Notes: generated by a model not told the origin, from the sequence alone. A stretch of 64,000 nucleotides of DNA from Alkalimonas amylolytica (GCF_900107845.1 NZ_FNRM01000009.1:1-64000); one strand, 5' to 3'. Counted from the first letter of the stretch, positions 47,450 through 58,343 are shown. Translations and numbers: made by a program.

Positions 47450-47561
47450 ATCGATTCCTAATCGGCTTGCGGTGAGCACACCATAAAGCCTTGCTTATTT
47501 GGGCTGAAATGCACCGAAATTCTGAAAAACGGTGGCTATTAAAGCATAAAAACGGCGCATG

Positions 47562-48401
47562 TTAATATAAAAAACTGGTCTTAGTAGTCAGTCCAGTTGC
47601 GCTGGCTAAATCCAGTTGTGCTGGTAAAAACAATGGGCCCGGCTCAGTTGCTGGTAACTGAAACTCTGAAGGATAGTCTACCGCGACCAGATACAGACCA
47701 CCAGCTTTGGCTGTAGCCGCTGCTTTGGTTCTATCTTTGCCGGCCAGCAAGTCTGCCAGCCAATGGACTGACTGACGCCCCATACCAACCTCTAACAAAG
47801 AGCCGGTGATGTTGCGCACCATATGATGAACAAAGGCATTGGCTTTGATATCCAACACCACATAAGGCCCAAAACGCTGCACATTTAAATGATGGACAAA
47901 ACGGTTTGGGCTTTTCGACTGGCACTGAATGGCTCGAAAAGCACTAAAATCGTGCTCACCCAGCAAGCACTGGCCGGCCTGATGCATTTTATCTGCGTCC
48001 AGTGGCTGGTGGTAATGGCTTAAGCCAGCCTGCAAAATGGCAGGCCGGTATTGCTGGTTCAAAATGATGTAGCGATACCGCCTGGCGGTAGCGGAAAAAC
48101 GAGCATGGAAGCCATCCGGTACCTGCTTAGCCCAGCGCACAGTGATGCCTGCAGGTAAGTGGCTATTGGTCCCCATGATCCAGCCTTTATCCGATCGTGC
48201 TGCGCTGCTATCAAAATGCACAACCTGCCCAGTGGCATGCACGCCTGCATCCGTCCGGCCAGCACACTGGGTCAGAATGCTTTCGTTGGCTACCTTGGAC
48301 AGGGCTTGTTCCAAGTGCTGCTGCACACTGGCGACTTCCTGCTGGCGTTGCCAGCCATAAAAAGCCGAGCCATCGTATTCAATACCAAGCGCAATCCGCA
48401 T
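47562..48401 (-). CDS. truA: tRNA pseudouridine(38-40) synthase
   Basis: TruA isomerises uridines 38-40 in the anticodon arm of many tRNAs. From the ATG at 48401 ([20 protein letters not shown], with GAGG in front) the protein has 279 residues. The catalytic aspartate is D51 in [15 protein letters not shown]. It follows fimV, with a terminator-like hairpin between them. Confidence 0.97.
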   Translation of the reverse strand: MRIALGIEYDGSAFYGWQRQQEVASVQQHLEQALSKVANESILTQCAGRTDAGVHATGQVVHFDSSAARSDKGWIMGTNSHLPAGITVRWAKQVPDGFHARFSATARRYRYIILNQQYRPAILQAGLSHYHQPLDADKMHQAGQCLLGEHDFSAFRAIQCQSKSPNRFVHHLNVQRFGPYVVLDIKANAFVHHMVRNITGSLLEVGMGRQSVHWLADLLAGKDRTKAAATAKAGGLYLVAVDYPSEFQLPATEPGPLFLPAQLDLASATGLTTKTSFLY

Positions 48402-48422
48402 GCATACCTCATTAAGCCACAT

Positions 48423-48458
48423 AAAAAACCAGGCGCAGCGTTCAACTAGCCTGGTTTT
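48423..48458 (-). terminator. Terminator between fimV and truA
   Basis: AAAACCAGGC / GCCTGGTTTT stem around a 14-nt loop with a T-run on the minus strand (GGTTTTTTAT). It lies 74 bp after the fimV stop and just before truA. Confidence 0.75.
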
Positions 48459-48531
48459 GTATAAAGAGGTATTATACCAACCCGAGTAGCCGCTGCCCAG
48501 TAAACGGAGCGACTGATTGCTGAGCGTTGGT

Positions 48532-51342
48532 TTAATCGGACGCTTTGCCCTGCTGTAACTGCCTGACTTCTTCTTTGATGACGGCCGGTGCGTCTGAGTT
48601 CAGCAGTTCTTTAATCACTTGCCCAGCGCTGTCTTGATCATCGATTTCGAGGTAGGCCCGAATCAGATCCAACTGGGCAGCAAATTCACCGTGCTCATCG
48701 TTCAAGTCCGCTTGATCAAGCACCTGCTGATAATCATCCAAATCCAGATCTACATTCAAGTCTGTTGCCTTCGCAGAGTCTACTCGCTCATTGGCTTCTG
48801 CCAGCAATTGATCAATGTCCTGAAAATCGTCATCGGATACATGACCAGTTTCGCTATCCTGTGAGAGCTCTAGCGACTCACTGCCCTCATCGCCTTGTTC
48901 AGACACACGCTCAGCCATGTGTTCCAATTCAGATAACAAGGCATCAAAGTCACTGCCATCATCCTCATCCAACTCCATATCACCACTAAACTGCTCCGCT
49001 AGCTCTGTTTCATCCTGCTCCTGCAATAAAGCGTCATCAAAATCGGAGTCCGCGAGTTCGGCTTCGCTGCTCTTTGCTAACACATCCGACTCCGCCATCT
49101 CATCCAGATCAAACTCATCGGTCGGTTCAGTCGCATGCACGTCTGCTTCGCTGCCTGTTTCCTTGTCAGCTTCTGACTCAGCATCCAACTCGACTTCGGT
49201 GCCAGTTTCCGTGTCAGCTTCAGACTCTACTTCCGGCTCTGCTTCTTTAGCCAGCTCAACATCTTCATCGGTCAGCTCCAGTTCCGGGTAGTCATCAAGC
49301 ACTGCACTTGGATTCTCGACCGAGCGTGCAGCAGCGGAAGGGGAAATAACAGAATCATCATCCAGATCCGTCAAATTTGGTGTTTCGAGCTCACTGTCAT
49401 CAATTGCTTCTGCCGGAAAGTCATCTTCCAAATCTGCAAAATCCGTCAGGTACTCTGCCTCAGTTTCAGCCTCGCGCTGCAATTCAACTTCATCTGATTG
49501 AATCAGGCCATCATCGGCGTTTGCCAAGGCATCTTCGGACATAGCCAAATCGTTCTCATCGTCACTGAGTGAGTATGACCGTTCATCCTGCTCCGTTTCA
49601 TCTGCGTGAGTTTCATCACGCAGATCATTCTGTTTGGTATCATCCAATTGTACCGTAGCTATATCTTCAGACGGATTATCGGCTTGCAGCTCTTGTTCTT
49701 CGAGCAGTTCATCGAGTTCATCAACGATGGTATTTTCATCATCTTCAGTCAGGCTCTGCGACTCCTCCTCAGCCAAACTTTCCTGCACCAGGCTTTCGGC
49801 AAATGCATCCAACTCGGAGCTATCAAAGGATGATTCCGATTCTATCCCATCGTCCGTCAAAGCTTCATCTGCCAGCATCTCATCAGCTTCATCGTCAATC
49901 AAAGATGATGGCGTCTGCTCCAGACTCTCCTCAAGAAGATCTGACTCAGACAGCTCAGGCATTGTGACACTGGGTGCTACTTGCTCTGCTGGCTCATCCT
50001 CAGGAATATCCAGCTCAATTTCTTCCAGGAGTTCATCATCAAGATCGTCGGTACTGGCTGTTGATGGCTCCATATCATCATCGGCCTCGGCGAAAAGTGA
50101 ATCCAGATCGGTACCGGACAAGATATTATCGGGATCAAATTCCGCGGCATCGTCTTCGATTTTGTCTGTATCAGGATCAGGTAACGCATCATCATCCAAC
50201 AAAGCGTCATCATCCAACAAGGTGTCCGCAGGCAGTTCATCATCAAGCAATGCATCATCGCTATCCAGTAAATCATCCGCTGAGCCAATGCTGCTATCAT
50301 CCAACAATACTTGGTCGTCCAACAAGTCATCACTTAAATCGACCGGACTGTCGTCAACATCTTCATTAAAGGCGTCATCCAGCAAAGAATCATCCAAGCT
50401 GAACAATGAATCATCCATATCCATGCTGTCATCAACCGCAGGCAGTGGCGACTGATAGTTGCTGGCTGCTTTAGGCTCGGCAGTAGCCGCTTCTATGGTT
50501 TCCTGTGCCCGCTTGCTGCGTCGTTTAATCCAGACAAGTAAACCGAGTAAAATTCCGAGTGCCGGCACCGAGGCTGCCAGCACCCAAACGGCAGGATTGG
50601 CGAGTAACTGTTGCCAACCACTATGAGCCTGCTCCTGCTGAATGGCCTGCTGCTCTGCCATCCACTGAGCTTGCAGACGAACCATTTGCTCCAACTCGCG
50701 CTGCAGTTCAGCATCCTGAGCCATCTGTGATTTTAGTGCATCCAGCTGCTGCTGTACCGAATCCAGGGTGTTTTTTAATCCCTGGTTTTCCTGCATGATA
50801 CCTTCCACCAACAACATCGACTCACCAAAGCGATAACGAAGTTGCTGCAATTGTTGTTGCTGCTCCTGCTCCAACCGGGCAACCGTTTCTTGCAATTGCT
50901 GACTGACGGCTGGTTGAGCAGCTGCTGGTTGGGCGGTTTCGGTTGTCGCTGGCTGGCTGGCTCTGGCACGTCTGGCCCAGCTCTCGTCATCAGCGGTTGA
51001 TTTTTGCCGTGCCTGGACCGGATCGACCGCACGGATTTCACGCAATGAAGGAACATCCAGCATAGCGCCGGTACGCAGATGATTGAAGTTGTTGTCTAAA
51101 AAAGCCTGCGGGTTTTTCAGGTAAATCGCATACATCACCTGATACATATCAGCCCCATCCGGCCGCACTTGCTGTGCCAAACGCCAGAGCGTATCCGCCG
51201 GGGTAATTGGGCCAAGCTGCTGCACCCGGCTTTGCTGATCCAAAGCTCTCGGGCCACGAATAGGGGTACTACCGTCGCTGGCAATGGCCAGCGTCGATAA
51301 ATTGACAAGACAAATCAGAAAAAAAATTCGCCAGAGCTGCAT
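48532..51342 (-). CDS. fimV: FimV/HubP polar organiser protein
   Basis: A 936-residue inner-membrane protein of the FimV/HubP/TspA family, which organises the cell pole, type IV pili or flagella in gammaproteobacteria. Residues 1-21 are a signal peptide; the FimV N-terminal and LysM-like region follows (about 40-105, [17 protein letters not shown] and [10 protein letters not shown]). A glutamine-rich coiled coil covers about 148-240, a membrane helix 251-273 ([23 protein letters not shown]), and a very acidic repeat region 300-830 rich in D, E, L and S. The C-terminal helical FimV domain is at about 865-936 ([24 protein letters not shown]). It lies in its conserved place between asd and truA. 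Confidence 0.93.
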   Translation of the reverse strand: MQLWRIFFLICLVNLSTLAIASDGSTPIRGPRALDQQSRVQQLGPITPADTLWRLAQQVRPDGADMYQVMYAIYLKNPQAFLDNNFNHLRTGAMLDVPSLREIRAVDPVQARQKSTADDESWARRARASQPATTETAQPAAAQPAVSQQLQETVARLEQEQQQQLQQLRYRFGESMLLVEGIMQENQGLKNTLDSVQQQLDALKSQMAQDAELQRELEQMVRLQAQWMAEQQAIQQEQAHSGWQQLLANPAVWVLAASVPALGILLGLLVWIKRRSKRAQETIEAATAEPKAASNYQSPLPAVDDSMDMDDSLFSLDDSLLDDAFNEDVDDSPVDLSDDLLDDQVLLDDSSIGSADDLLDSDDALLDDELPADTLLDDDALLDDDALPDPDTDKIEDDAAEFDPDNILSGTDLDSLFAEADDDMEPSTASTDDLDDELLEEIELDIPEDEPAEQVAPSVTMPELSESDLLEESLEQTPSSLIDDEADEMLADEALTDDGIESESSFDSSELDAFAESLVQESLAEEESQSLTEDDENTIVDELDELLEEQELQADNPSEDIATVQLDDTKQNDLRDETHADETEQDERSYSLSDDENDLAMSEDALANADDGLIQSDEVELQREAETEAEYLTDFADLEDDFPAEAIDDSELETPNLTDLDDDSVISPSAAARSVENPSAVLDDYPELELTDEDVELAKEAEPEVESEADTETGTEVELDAESEADKETGSEADVHATEPTDEFDLDEMAESDVLAKSSEAELADSDFDDALLQEQDETELAEQFSGDMELDEDDGSDFDALLSELEHMAERVSEQGDEGSESLELSQDSETGHVSDDDFQDIDQLLAEANERVDSAKATDLNVDLDLDDYQQVLDQADLNDEHGEFAAQLDLIRAYLEIDDQDSAGQVIKELLNSDAPAVIKEEVRQLQQGKASD

Positions 51343-51559
51343 GTATGTATCCTAATCCAACCGGCTCCTGCCGGGCTTTCGTGGCTGTCTGATGCGTTAA
51401 AATCGGCCACTAAGGCATCGATGCCCTTAATCACTGAAAATTCAGACAGAATCTACACGGGGTCTATCTATAATCTATGCAAACAACATTCCATCTCTTC
51501 TATAACGGCACTATAAAGCAGAACTTAAATGGCTGCCAGCCAACTGGGAGGTACTGACG

Positions 51560-51589
51560 AAAAAAAAGCCAACTCGAGGTTGGCTTTTT
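51560..51589 (-). terminator. Terminator of asd
   Basis: GCCAAC-TCGAG-GTTGGC stem with eight A residues on the left (T-run on the minus strand), 12 bp after the asd stop and upstream of fimV. Confidence 0.88.
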
Positions 51590-51601
51590 CATGCAAATGG
51601 C

Positions 51602-52621
51602 TTACAGGTAATCGCGGATAAGGTGCTCCGCAATTTGAATGCTGTTGGTGGCAGCCCCTTTGCGAATATTGTCTGCCACCACCCACAGGTTTAAGCCCAG
51701 CTCATGCGAGATATCTTTGCGAACCCGTCCAACAAAAACTTCATCATGGCCAGCTGCATGGCTGACCTGGGTCGGAAAATCTTCATTTTGCTCGAGCAGC
51801 ACTACCCCCGGAGCATTGGCCAACAGTGCCTTGGCCTGATCGGCATCAATCGGCTGGCGGGTTTCAATATGCACCGCTTCAGCATGACCATAAAAAGCGG
51901 GAACCCGAACCGCGGTAGCATTGACAGCAATGCTGTCATCACCAAAGATTTTTTGGGTTTCCCAGTGCATCTTCATTTCTTCTTTGGTGTAGTCGTTATC
52001 CAGAAACACATCAATTTGCGGGATCACATTAAACGCGATCTGACGACTGAACTGACCTTTTTCTTCCACCGGACGACCATTCATCAATTGCGCTGTTTCA
52101 TGCGCCAGAGCTTCCACTGCCTCCTGGCCAGCACCACTGACCGACTGATAGGTTGCCACATTGATACGGCTGATGCCAACAGCATCGTAAATCGGCTTTA
52201 AGGCAACGAGCATCTGGATGGTAGAGCAATTCGGATTGGCAATGATGTTACGGTTGCGAAAATCAGCCAGAGCTGCAGCATTCACTTCAGGCACTACCAA
52301 GGGAATATCGGCTTCATAACGATAATGTGAGGTATTGTCGATCACCACACAACCGGCATCAGCGGCTTTGGGGGCATAAATAGCTGACACACTGCCGCCT
52401 GCGGAAAACAAGCCAATTTGTGCCTGAGTCCAATCAAATTGCTCAACGTCCAGTACGGTGATTTTCTTGCCGCGAAAGTTGACCTTGCTGCCAGCAGAGC
52501 GGCTGCTGGCTAATGGGAATAACTGATTGACCGGAAAGTCACGCTGTTCCAGTAGTTCGATTAGGTGCTGACCAACCAGGCCGGTAGCACCCAGCACGGC
52601 AACATTGTACTGCTGAGCCAT
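51602..52621 (-). CDS. asd: Aspartate-semialdehyde dehydrogenase
   Basis: Asd reduces aspartyl phosphate to aspartate semialdehyde, a branch point for lysine, methionine, threonine and diaminopimelate synthesis. The 339-residue protein has the NADP loop VLGATGLVGQHLIELL, the catalytic cysteine C132 in NPNCSTIQ, and the base histidine in FYGHAEAVHIE. It occupies the usg position of E. coli, but the catalytic cysteine is present, so it should be an active enzyme. Confidence 0.95.
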   Translation of the reverse strand: MAQQYNVAVLGATGLVGQHLIELLEQRDFPVNQLFPLASSRSAGSKVNFRGKKITVLDVEQFDWTQAQIGLFSAGGSVSAIYAPKAADAGCVVIDNTSHYRYEADIPLVVPEVNAAALADFRNRNIIANPNCSTIQMLVALKPIYDAVGISRINVATYQSVSGAGQEAVEALAHETAQLMNGRPVEEKGQFSRQIAFNVIPQIDVFLDNDYTKEEMKMHWETQKIFGDDSIAVNATAVRVPAFYGHAEAVHIETRQPIDADQAKALLANAPGVVLLEQNEDFPTQVSHAAGHDEVFVGRVRKDISHELGLNLWVVADNIRKGAATNSIQIAEHLIRDYL

Positions 52622-52641
52622 AATATCTGTTCCTCTTCTTG

Positions 52642-53754
52642 CTATTGCCTAAAGCCAATTTGACACAACCAGTCAGGCACCTGAGTGCCATGCACTGCTA
52701 TGCTGTTGCATTCTCGCCGGGCCGGATAATGTTTTCTGAGCCAGTCAAACCCTTGCTGATGAATGTGATGACGAAATAATGCATCATCGCGCCGCACATC
52801 ATATACCAATCTGAATAAACTTTGGACATCTGGAAGCCCAAAATTTTCAGTTATTTGTACCGAGCTGATAGGCGGGAAGGGACAAAAGTCATTCAAGCTA
52901 TACAAAACAGGGGCTTGCAGCTGCTTACACAGCTGTTGATACAAGTATTCGGTGCCTCTGGCTTTGCCCTCAATACTATGACCGGCGATGTGGGCAGTGG
53001 CGATATCCAAATAAGGAAGGAGTGGCAACAAAATAGCCGGCTCCTGCTCCCAGACATCCAGTACCAGCGGACGCTGCCGACCGTTTCTCGCCTCGGCCAG
53101 CAATGCCTGATTATCAAAGACTGGCCCACGGCAAGCATTGAGCAAGGCACAACCTGGCTTGAGCTGCTGCAAAGTAGTGGCATTGACCAGGTGATGAGTT
53201 GAATAAAGCCCCTGCCTGGTATGCGGCACATGAAAACTAAGCACATCGGCCATAGAAAGAAGTACTTCCAACGGCTGGTGTGGAAAATCCGGTTCACTCT
53301 GAGCACGTATCGGATCACACAGCAACACCTTACAGCCAAGCAGCTGCAGCACCTCAGCCAGCGGCTGTCCAATATTACCGACGCCAACAATACCTATCAG
53401 CTGATCTGTCAAGGACCACTGGTAGCGCTCAGCCAGACAAAATAAACTGCTCAGGATGTATTCCACCACGGCCCGGGCGTTGCAACCGGGCGCACTGCTA
53501 AAGGCAATACCACGCTCCGCCAGATACGCCTGATCCACATGATCTGTGCCTATGGTGGCAGTACCTACAAAGCGTAACTTTCTGGCCTGGGCCAGCAAGT
53601 CAGGGGTGACCTTGGTGATAGAGCGGACTAGAAGTACATCGGCATCGGTGAGTTGCTCTGGCTGCAGTTGACGGCCGGCAAATGGCCGGACCTCACCAAA
53701 ACCGGCAAAGAATTGCCTGGCATAGGGCATATAGTCATCAGCATAAATAATCAT
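52642..53754 (-). CDS. pdxB: Erythronate-4-phosphate dehydrogenase
   Basis: PdxB oxidises 4-phosphoerythronate in the DXP-dependent vitamin B6 pathway. The start at 53754 (MIIYADDYMPYARQFF) gives 370 residues; CAGGAG lies upstream, and the longer frame would start inside the fabB terminator. The D-2-hydroxyacid dehydrogenase fold is clear (IGIVGVGNIGQPLAEVLQLLG, ATIGTDHVD, NACRGPVFDNQALL, ATAHIAGHS). It is 20 bp before asd and probably co-transcribed with it. Confidence 0.95.
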   Translation of the reverse strand: MIIYADDYMPYARQFFAGFGEVRPFAGRQLQPEQLTDADVLLVRSITKVTPDLLAQARKLRFVGTATIGTDHVDQAYLAERGIAFSSAPGCNARAVVEYILSSLFCLAERYQWSLTDQLIGIVGVGNIGQPLAEVLQLLGCKVLLCDPIRAQSEPDFPHQPLEVLLSMADVLSFHVPHTRQGLYSTHHLVNATTLQQLKPGCALLNACRGPVFDNQALLAEARNGRQRPLVLDVWEQEPAILLPLLPYLDIATAHIAGHSIEGKARGTEYLYQQLCKQLQAPVLYSLNDFCPFPPISSVQITENFGLPDVQSLFRLVYDVRRDDALFRHHIHQQGFDWLRKHYPARRECNSIAVHGTQVPDWLCQIGFRQ

Positions 53755-53778
53755 CCGAGCTAGCTCCTGCAGTCGCAT

Positions 53779-53808
53779 AAAAAAACCACCGGCCCGCGGT
53801 GGTTTTTT
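53779..53808 (-). terminator. Terminator of fabB
   Basis: ACCACC-GGCCCGC-GGTGGT stem with A- and T-runs on both sides, 22 bp after the fabB stop. It ends only about 25 bp before the pdxB start. Confidence 0.88.
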
Positions 53809-53830
53809 CCAAGGTTCACCAGTGGCTATT

Positions 53831-55045
53831 CTACCCTTGGTAGCGTTTCATCACCAGTGTCGCATTGGTGCCGCCGAAGCCGAAACTATTAGACATAACG
53901 CTATTAAGTTCGCGTTTGGTCATTTCAGTGACGATATTTAAACCAGCCGCAGCTTCATCCAGTTGTTCAATATTAATAGAAGGCGCAACAAACTGATGCT
54001 TAAGCATCAACAAAGAATAGATAGCCTCATGCACACCAGCCGCCCCCAGCGAATGGCCGGTCATGGCTTTGGTAGCACTGATAGCCGGCGACTGGCCTGC
54101 AAAGACTTCCTGTATCGCTGCCAGCTCTTTCACATCACCAACCGGTGTACTGGTACCGTGGGTATTGACATAATCGACAGGGCCATCCAAGTGCTCCATC
54201 GCCATCTGCATGCAGCGCACAGCGCCTTCTCCGCTTGGTGCCACCATATCAAAACCGTCTGAGGTAGCACCATAGCCGATAACTTCGGCAATAATAGTGG
54301 CACCACGGGCTAACGCATGCTCCAACTCTTCTACCACCACCATACCGCCGCCACCGCTGATGACAAAGCCATCACGATTGGCATCGTAGGTGCGGGATGC
54401 TTTTTCCGGCGTCTCGTTGTATTTGGTCGACAAGGCACCCATGGCATCGAATTCCATCGCTAGGGTCCAGTGCAATTCTTCGCCACCACCGGCAAAGACC
54501 ACATCCTGCTTGCCCAGCTGGATCAACTCGACCGCATGGCCAATGCAGTGTGCACTGGTGGCACAGGCAGAACTGATGGAGTAATTCACGCCTTTGATTT
54601 TAAAGGGCGTAGCCAAACAAGCCGAACACGTACTGGACATGGTTTTTGGAACCGCATATGGACCAACCCGCTTCACCCCTTTTTCGCGCAGAATATCAGC
54701 CGCTTCTACCTGAGTTTTCGAGGAGGCGCCACCGGAGCCAGCCACCAGGCCGATACGGGGATGTGAAATCTGCTCGGCAGTGAGTCCGGCATCCGCCATG
54801 GCTTCTTGCATCGCAATGTAGGCATAAGCGGAGGCATCGGCCATAAAGCGCATGGCTTTGCGATCAATCAGGCTGGATGGATCTATTTTCAGGTTGCCCC
54901 AGACTTGTGAACGTAAGCCCAGATCAGCAAACTCCTGCGAAAAAGTAATACCCGAACGCCCTGCCTGCAGCGATTCCAGCACTTCCTGCTGATTGTTGCC
55001 TATGCTGGACACAATGCCCATGCCGGTGATAACGGCTCTTTTCAT
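53831..55045 (-). CDS. fabB: 3-oxoacyl-ACP synthase I
   Basis: FabB elongates acyl-ACP and is required for unsaturated fatty acid synthesis. The 404-residue enzyme has the catalytic cysteine C161 in [11 protein letters not shown] and the two histidines in [11 protein letters not shown] and [22 protein letters not shown] marks the C-terminal loop. It is divergent from mnmC, as in E. coli. Confidence 0.97.
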   Translation of the reverse strand: MKRAVITGMGIVSSIGNNQQEVLESLQAGRSGITFSQEFADLGLRSQVWGNLKIDPSSLIDRKAMRFMADASAYAYIAMQEAMADAGLTAEQISHPRIGLVAGSGGASSKTQVEAADILREKGVKRVGPYAVPKTMSSTCSACLATPFKIKGVNYSISSACATSAHCIGHAVELIQLGKQDVVFAGGGEELHWTLAMEFDAMGALSTKYNETPEKASRTYDANRDGFVISGGGGMVVVEELEHALARGATIIAEVIGYGATSDGFDMVAPSGEGAVRCMQMAMEHLDGPVDYVNTHGTSTPVGDVKELAAIQEVFAGQSPAISATKAMTGHSLGAAGVHEAIYSLLMLKHQFVAPSINIEQLDEAAAGLNIVTEMTKRELNSVMSNSFGFGGTNATLVMKRYQG

Positions 55046-55216
55046 GATTTACTCCTGTTTCGGCACTCGCAGTACCGACCCTGATTGCACTATAATTGCC
55101 GGCTATTTTACGAATTTTTGCCGGCCAAGTGGTCCGCTTTCAGCGAACACTTGTACACTGACAGCTATTTTGTCGTCTTGTTGGCAAAACTACAAGTCCA
55201 TTTTGCCAGGGGTCTG

Positions 55217-57079
55217 ATGAAAGTTGTCCAACACGCCAAAATCCACTTTAATGAACAGGGTACCCCGGTCGCGGATCACTTTGATGATGTCTATTTCTCC
55301 AACGATGGGGGTTTGGCAGAAACCGACTATGTGTTTTTAAAGCACAACGGCCTGCCGGAGCGTTGGCCTCATCACCCGGCTGCATTTTTCCATATTGCCG
55401 AGACCGGTTTTGGGACTGGTAGCAATTTCCTGTTGGTCTGGTTGCGTTTCCGCCAGTATCGCCAACAGCATCCAACCGCTCGTTGCCAGCGCCTTTATTT
55501 CACCAGCTTTGAAAAGTTCCCGCTCAGCCGGGCCGATTTAGTTCAAGCTCTGGCTGCTGTCACTGAGCTTGAGCCACTTGCGCAGGAGCTGCTTGCACAG
55601 TACCCGGCTGCCACACCCGGCTGTCATCGGCTGGTGTTTGATCAGGGCGCTGTGATACTGGATCTCTGGTTGGGTGATGTGCTGAACAGCTTGCCGGACC
55701 GGGATCCCTCAGTCACAGTCGATGCCTGGTTTTTGGATGGTTTTGCCCCGGGTAAAAACCCGGATATGTGGCAGTCGTCTTTGTTTGAGCAACTGGCCCG
55801 GCACAGCCAGGCGGGTACCACAGTCGCCACCTTCACGGCTGCAGGCATGGTCAAACGTGGCTTACTGGAAGCGGGCTTTGAGGTCAAAAAGGTCAAAGGC
55901 TTTGGCCGTAAAAGAGAGATGCTAACCGCAACCTGTACTCAAGTGAATACCCGCAGACCTGCCAAGCAAACGGCAAAAGAAGTCACCATTGTTGGGGGAG
56001 GCATTGCTGCCATCTGCCTGAGCCTGGCCTTGCTGAGTAAAGGCGCTAAAGTTCGCTTACTATGTGCAGACACGAGTCTGGGGCAAGGTGCTTCCAAAAA
56101 CCGCCAGGGAGCACTTTATCCAAACCTGCATGCGGAATTGACCGACGTCAGCCTTATCCAGGCCAGTTGCTTTGGCTTTGCCCGCCGGTTCTTCTCGCTT
56201 AGCCAGCAACACTTTGAGTTCCCAATGGACTGGTGTGGTGTCTTGCACCAAGCCTGCACTTCACAGTTGCAAAAACGATTGAATAAATTAACGGACTGCT
56301 GGCCGGGCGATTTAGTGCAGAGCCTTACAGCCTCAAACGCCAGTAACATAGCAGGCTTGGAACTGCCTTATGCTGCTATTTGGTATCCCAGCGCCGGCTG
56401 GTTAAGCCCGCAACAGTTTTGTCTTGCAGCAGCCAGTTACCTGGCGGAGCAACCAGACATGACCATTCATTATCAATGGCCTGTAAAGCAATTGGAGGCT
56501 ATGCCCGACGGCTGGCGATTGCATGGCTGCACACGACCGCCGCTGGATACGAACACACTGGTGTTGGCACTTGGCCATCAGACCAATGCTTTACTAAACG
56601 AAAGCCCACTACCAATTCGCGGCATCCGCGGCCAGGTCAGTTATGTACAGGCAGAGTCACTGCAACCTTTAAAAACGGTGCTTTGTCACAAAGGCTATAT
56701 CACACCTGCCTGGCAAGGGCTGCAAGCCATTGGTGCAACCTTTGACCGCAACCGCAGTGATGATGAGCTGCTATCAGCTGATGATGACGCCAATTTGGCT
56801 CTGGTACAGGATAGCCTGCAGCACCCCTCATGGATGACCTCCGTTACGGTCATCGAATCCAGAGCAGGTGTTCGAGCCACCGTCCCCGATCATCTGCCAC
56901 TTTATGGCAACTGGCCAATGACTGGTGCGCAGTGTCAGATACTGAGCGGTTTTGGCGCCCGAGGCTTACTATTTGCGCCTTTATTGGCAGAAGCTCTGGC
57001 TGCCAGTCTGATGCAGGAGCCAAGTCCCCTGCCATTGAGTTGGCAAAAGCAATTAAAAGCTTGTCGCTATCAGGAGTAA
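55217..57079 (+). CDS. mnmC: Bifunctional tRNA mnm5s2U biosynthesis protein MnmC
   Basis: MnmC completes the 5-methylaminomethyl modification of the wobble uridine. The start at 55217 (MKVVQHAKIHFNEQGTP), preceded by AGGGG, gives 620 residues; the 44-codon upstream extension is not credible. The N-terminal half is the SAM-dependent methyltransferase (ETGFGTGSNFLL, WFLDGFAPGKNPDMW) and the C-terminal half a FAD-dependent oxidoreductase (VTIVGGGIAAICLSLALL, GVRATVPDHLPLYG, LSGFGARGLLFAP). Confidence 0.96.
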   Translation: MKVVQHAKIHFNEQGTPVADHFDDVYFSNDGGLAETDYVFLKHNGLPERWPHHPAAFFHIAETGFGTGSNFLLVWLRFRQYRQQHPTARCQRLYFTSFEKFPLSRADLVQALAAVTELEPLAQELLAQYPAATPGCHRLVFDQGAVILDLWLGDVLNSLPDRDPSVTVDAWFLDGFAPGKNPDMWQSSLFEQLARHSQAGTTVATFTAAGMVKRGLLEAGFEVKKVKGFGRKREMLTATCTQVNTRRPAKQTAKEVTIVGGGIAAICLSLALLSKGAKVRLLCADTSLGQGASKNRQGALYPNLHAELTDVSLIQASCFGFARRFFSLSQQHFEFPMDWCGVLHQACTSQLQKRLNKLTDCWPGDLVQSLTASNASNIAGLELPYAAIWYPSAGWLSPQQFCLAAASYLAEQPDMTIHYQWPVKQLEAMPDGWRLHGCTRPPLDTNTLVLALGHQTNALLNESPLPIRGIRGQVSYVQAESLQPLKTVLCHKGYITPAWQGLQAIGATFDRNRSDDELLSADDDANLALVQDSLQHPSWMTSVTVIESRAGVRATVPDHLPLYGNWPMTGAQCQILSGFGARGLLFAPLLAEALAASLMQEPSPLPLSWQKQLKACRYQE

Positions 57080-57199
57080 GCCTTTGGTTACCAAAACTTG
57101 TGTCTACAGAATATTTGCCGCAAGATAATAGTTACCCACCCGGCAGCAGCGTTGTAGGATGGGCAGTTAATCTTTGCTAGCCTGGTTGGAGGGTCCCTC

Positions 57200-57829
57200 A
57201 TGACAGACACCATTCGTCTAATCCTGGCCGAGGATGATGATTTTTTACGGCAGCTACTGCAAATGCAGTGCGAAGCCCATGGCGCTGAGGTCGCGGCTGT
57301 TACAAACGGTGAGGAAGCCGTTAGCCTGGCACTTAGTTACGAATACGATGTGCTGTTAATGGATATTCAGATGCCGGTTTGTGATGGTATTCAGGCCATG
57401 ACCTTGTTGCGGCAACTGGGCTATGATCGCCCTATTTACGCCATGTCTGCCGATAACATCACTGCTGATGGCTTTACCGGAGTGCTACAGAAACCCTTAC
57501 AAGAAGCCGATTTGCAACAGTTGTTTCAACAACACAGCCCTAAGCCATCGGTTGCATTGGTGATAGCTCCGGAGCTAATGCAGCAATTTCTGCAAAGTCT
57601 GCCTCAGTTACAGCAACAATTAGACCACTGCTGCCAGCAACAAAACTGGCCTGAGTTGCAACGACTGAGTCATAAGCTAGCAGGCTCTGCCGGCAGCTTT
57701 GGCTATCCAGCAGCCAGTGAAAGAGCCAAACAACTGCAACTAGCCCTTATGCAGCAAGCACCTTCAACAGTCATAGAGCACCACCTAACACAGTTAAATA
57801 AACTGCTGCAGGAGGCAATGCATGACTGA
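57200..57829 (+). CDS. Receiver-Hpt fusion protein
   Basis: This 209-residue protein has a response-regulator receiver (1-110; acidic pocket E11-D12-D13, phospho-acceptor D55 in LLMDIQMP, S83, K98 in LQKPL). A histidine phosphotransfer domain follows (about 120-205; phospho-histidine H158 in RLSHKLAGSAGSFGY). No histidine kinase domain or DNA-binding domain is present, so it is a phosphorelay component. It overlaps the next gene, a second receiver, by 8 bp, which suggests phosphate passes from H158 to that partner. The kinase is not encoded nearby. Confidence 0.9.
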   Translation: MTDTIRLILAEDDDFLRQLLQMQCEAHGAEVAAVTNGEEAVSLALSYEYDVLLMDIQMPVCDGIQAMTLLRQLGYDRPIYAMSADNITADGFTGVLQKPLQEADLQQLFQQHSPKPSVALVIAPELMQQFLQSLPQLQQQLDHCCQQQNWPELQRLSHKLAGSAGSFGYPAASERAKQLQLALMQQAPSTVIEHHLTQLNKLLQEAMHD

Positions 57830-58223
57830 GCGTAAAATTTTATTGGTGGATGATGTTGATTACACCCGTCAGTTGCTGCGAAACAACATTATGGCTATTT
57901 GCCAAAGCGGTAAGATCCGCAATAAAAATTTCACCTTTTATAATGCTGGCAAGGCCTCGGCGGCGATGGACTTGTTTAGCATGCAGTTGCCGGGCATGGT
58001 GTTTCTGGATATTGAACTGCCGGATGCTTCTGGATTAGAGCTGTTAAAGAAATTCAAAAAATTGAAGCCGGACTGCTTCATCGTGATGGTCAGTGGTGTC
58101 AGTACCCTGAATAACGTCAAGCAAAGTATAGCGGATGGTGCTGCCAGTTTTATTGCGAAGCCTTTTACCGGCGATAAGATATTAGCAGCCCTTCGTTTGT
58201 ATGAGCGTTACCTGGCACAATAA
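57822..58223 (+). CDS. Stand-alone receiver-domain response regulator
   Basis: A 133-residue single-domain response regulator. D10-D11, the phospho-acceptor D63 (VFLDIELPDASG), S91 and K113 (IAKPF) form a complete phosphorylation site. There is no output domain, so it may act by protein contact, like CheY. It is translationally coupled to the receiver-Hpt gene upstream. Confidence 0.9.
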   Translation: MTERKILLVDDVDYTRQLLRNNIMAICQSGKIRNKNFTFYNAGKASAAMDLFSMQLPGMVFLDIELPDASGLELLKKFKKLKPDCFIVMVSGVSTLNNVKQSIADGAASFIAKPFTGDKILAALRLYERYLAQ

Positions 58224-58343
58224 TGCACACACGAGAAACTAGCGGCTGCAGTGGTCGGGTGGTAAGCTAAAACGAATGTAGCCTGACTTTATTGCCTAAA
58301 GCTGTCAGTAAGACCAAAGGCACTGATTAAAAAGGAAAATCCA

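Noticed and set aside
49634-50455. A 273-codon plus-strand ORF very rich in serine inside fimV
   Set aside because: It is the antisense of the acidic D/E-rich repeat region; complement of GAT/GAA-type codons yields serine-rich sequence.
55085-55216. Upstream start for mnmC
   Set aside because: The extra 44 residues do not resemble MnmC and lie in the fabB-mnmC promoter region.
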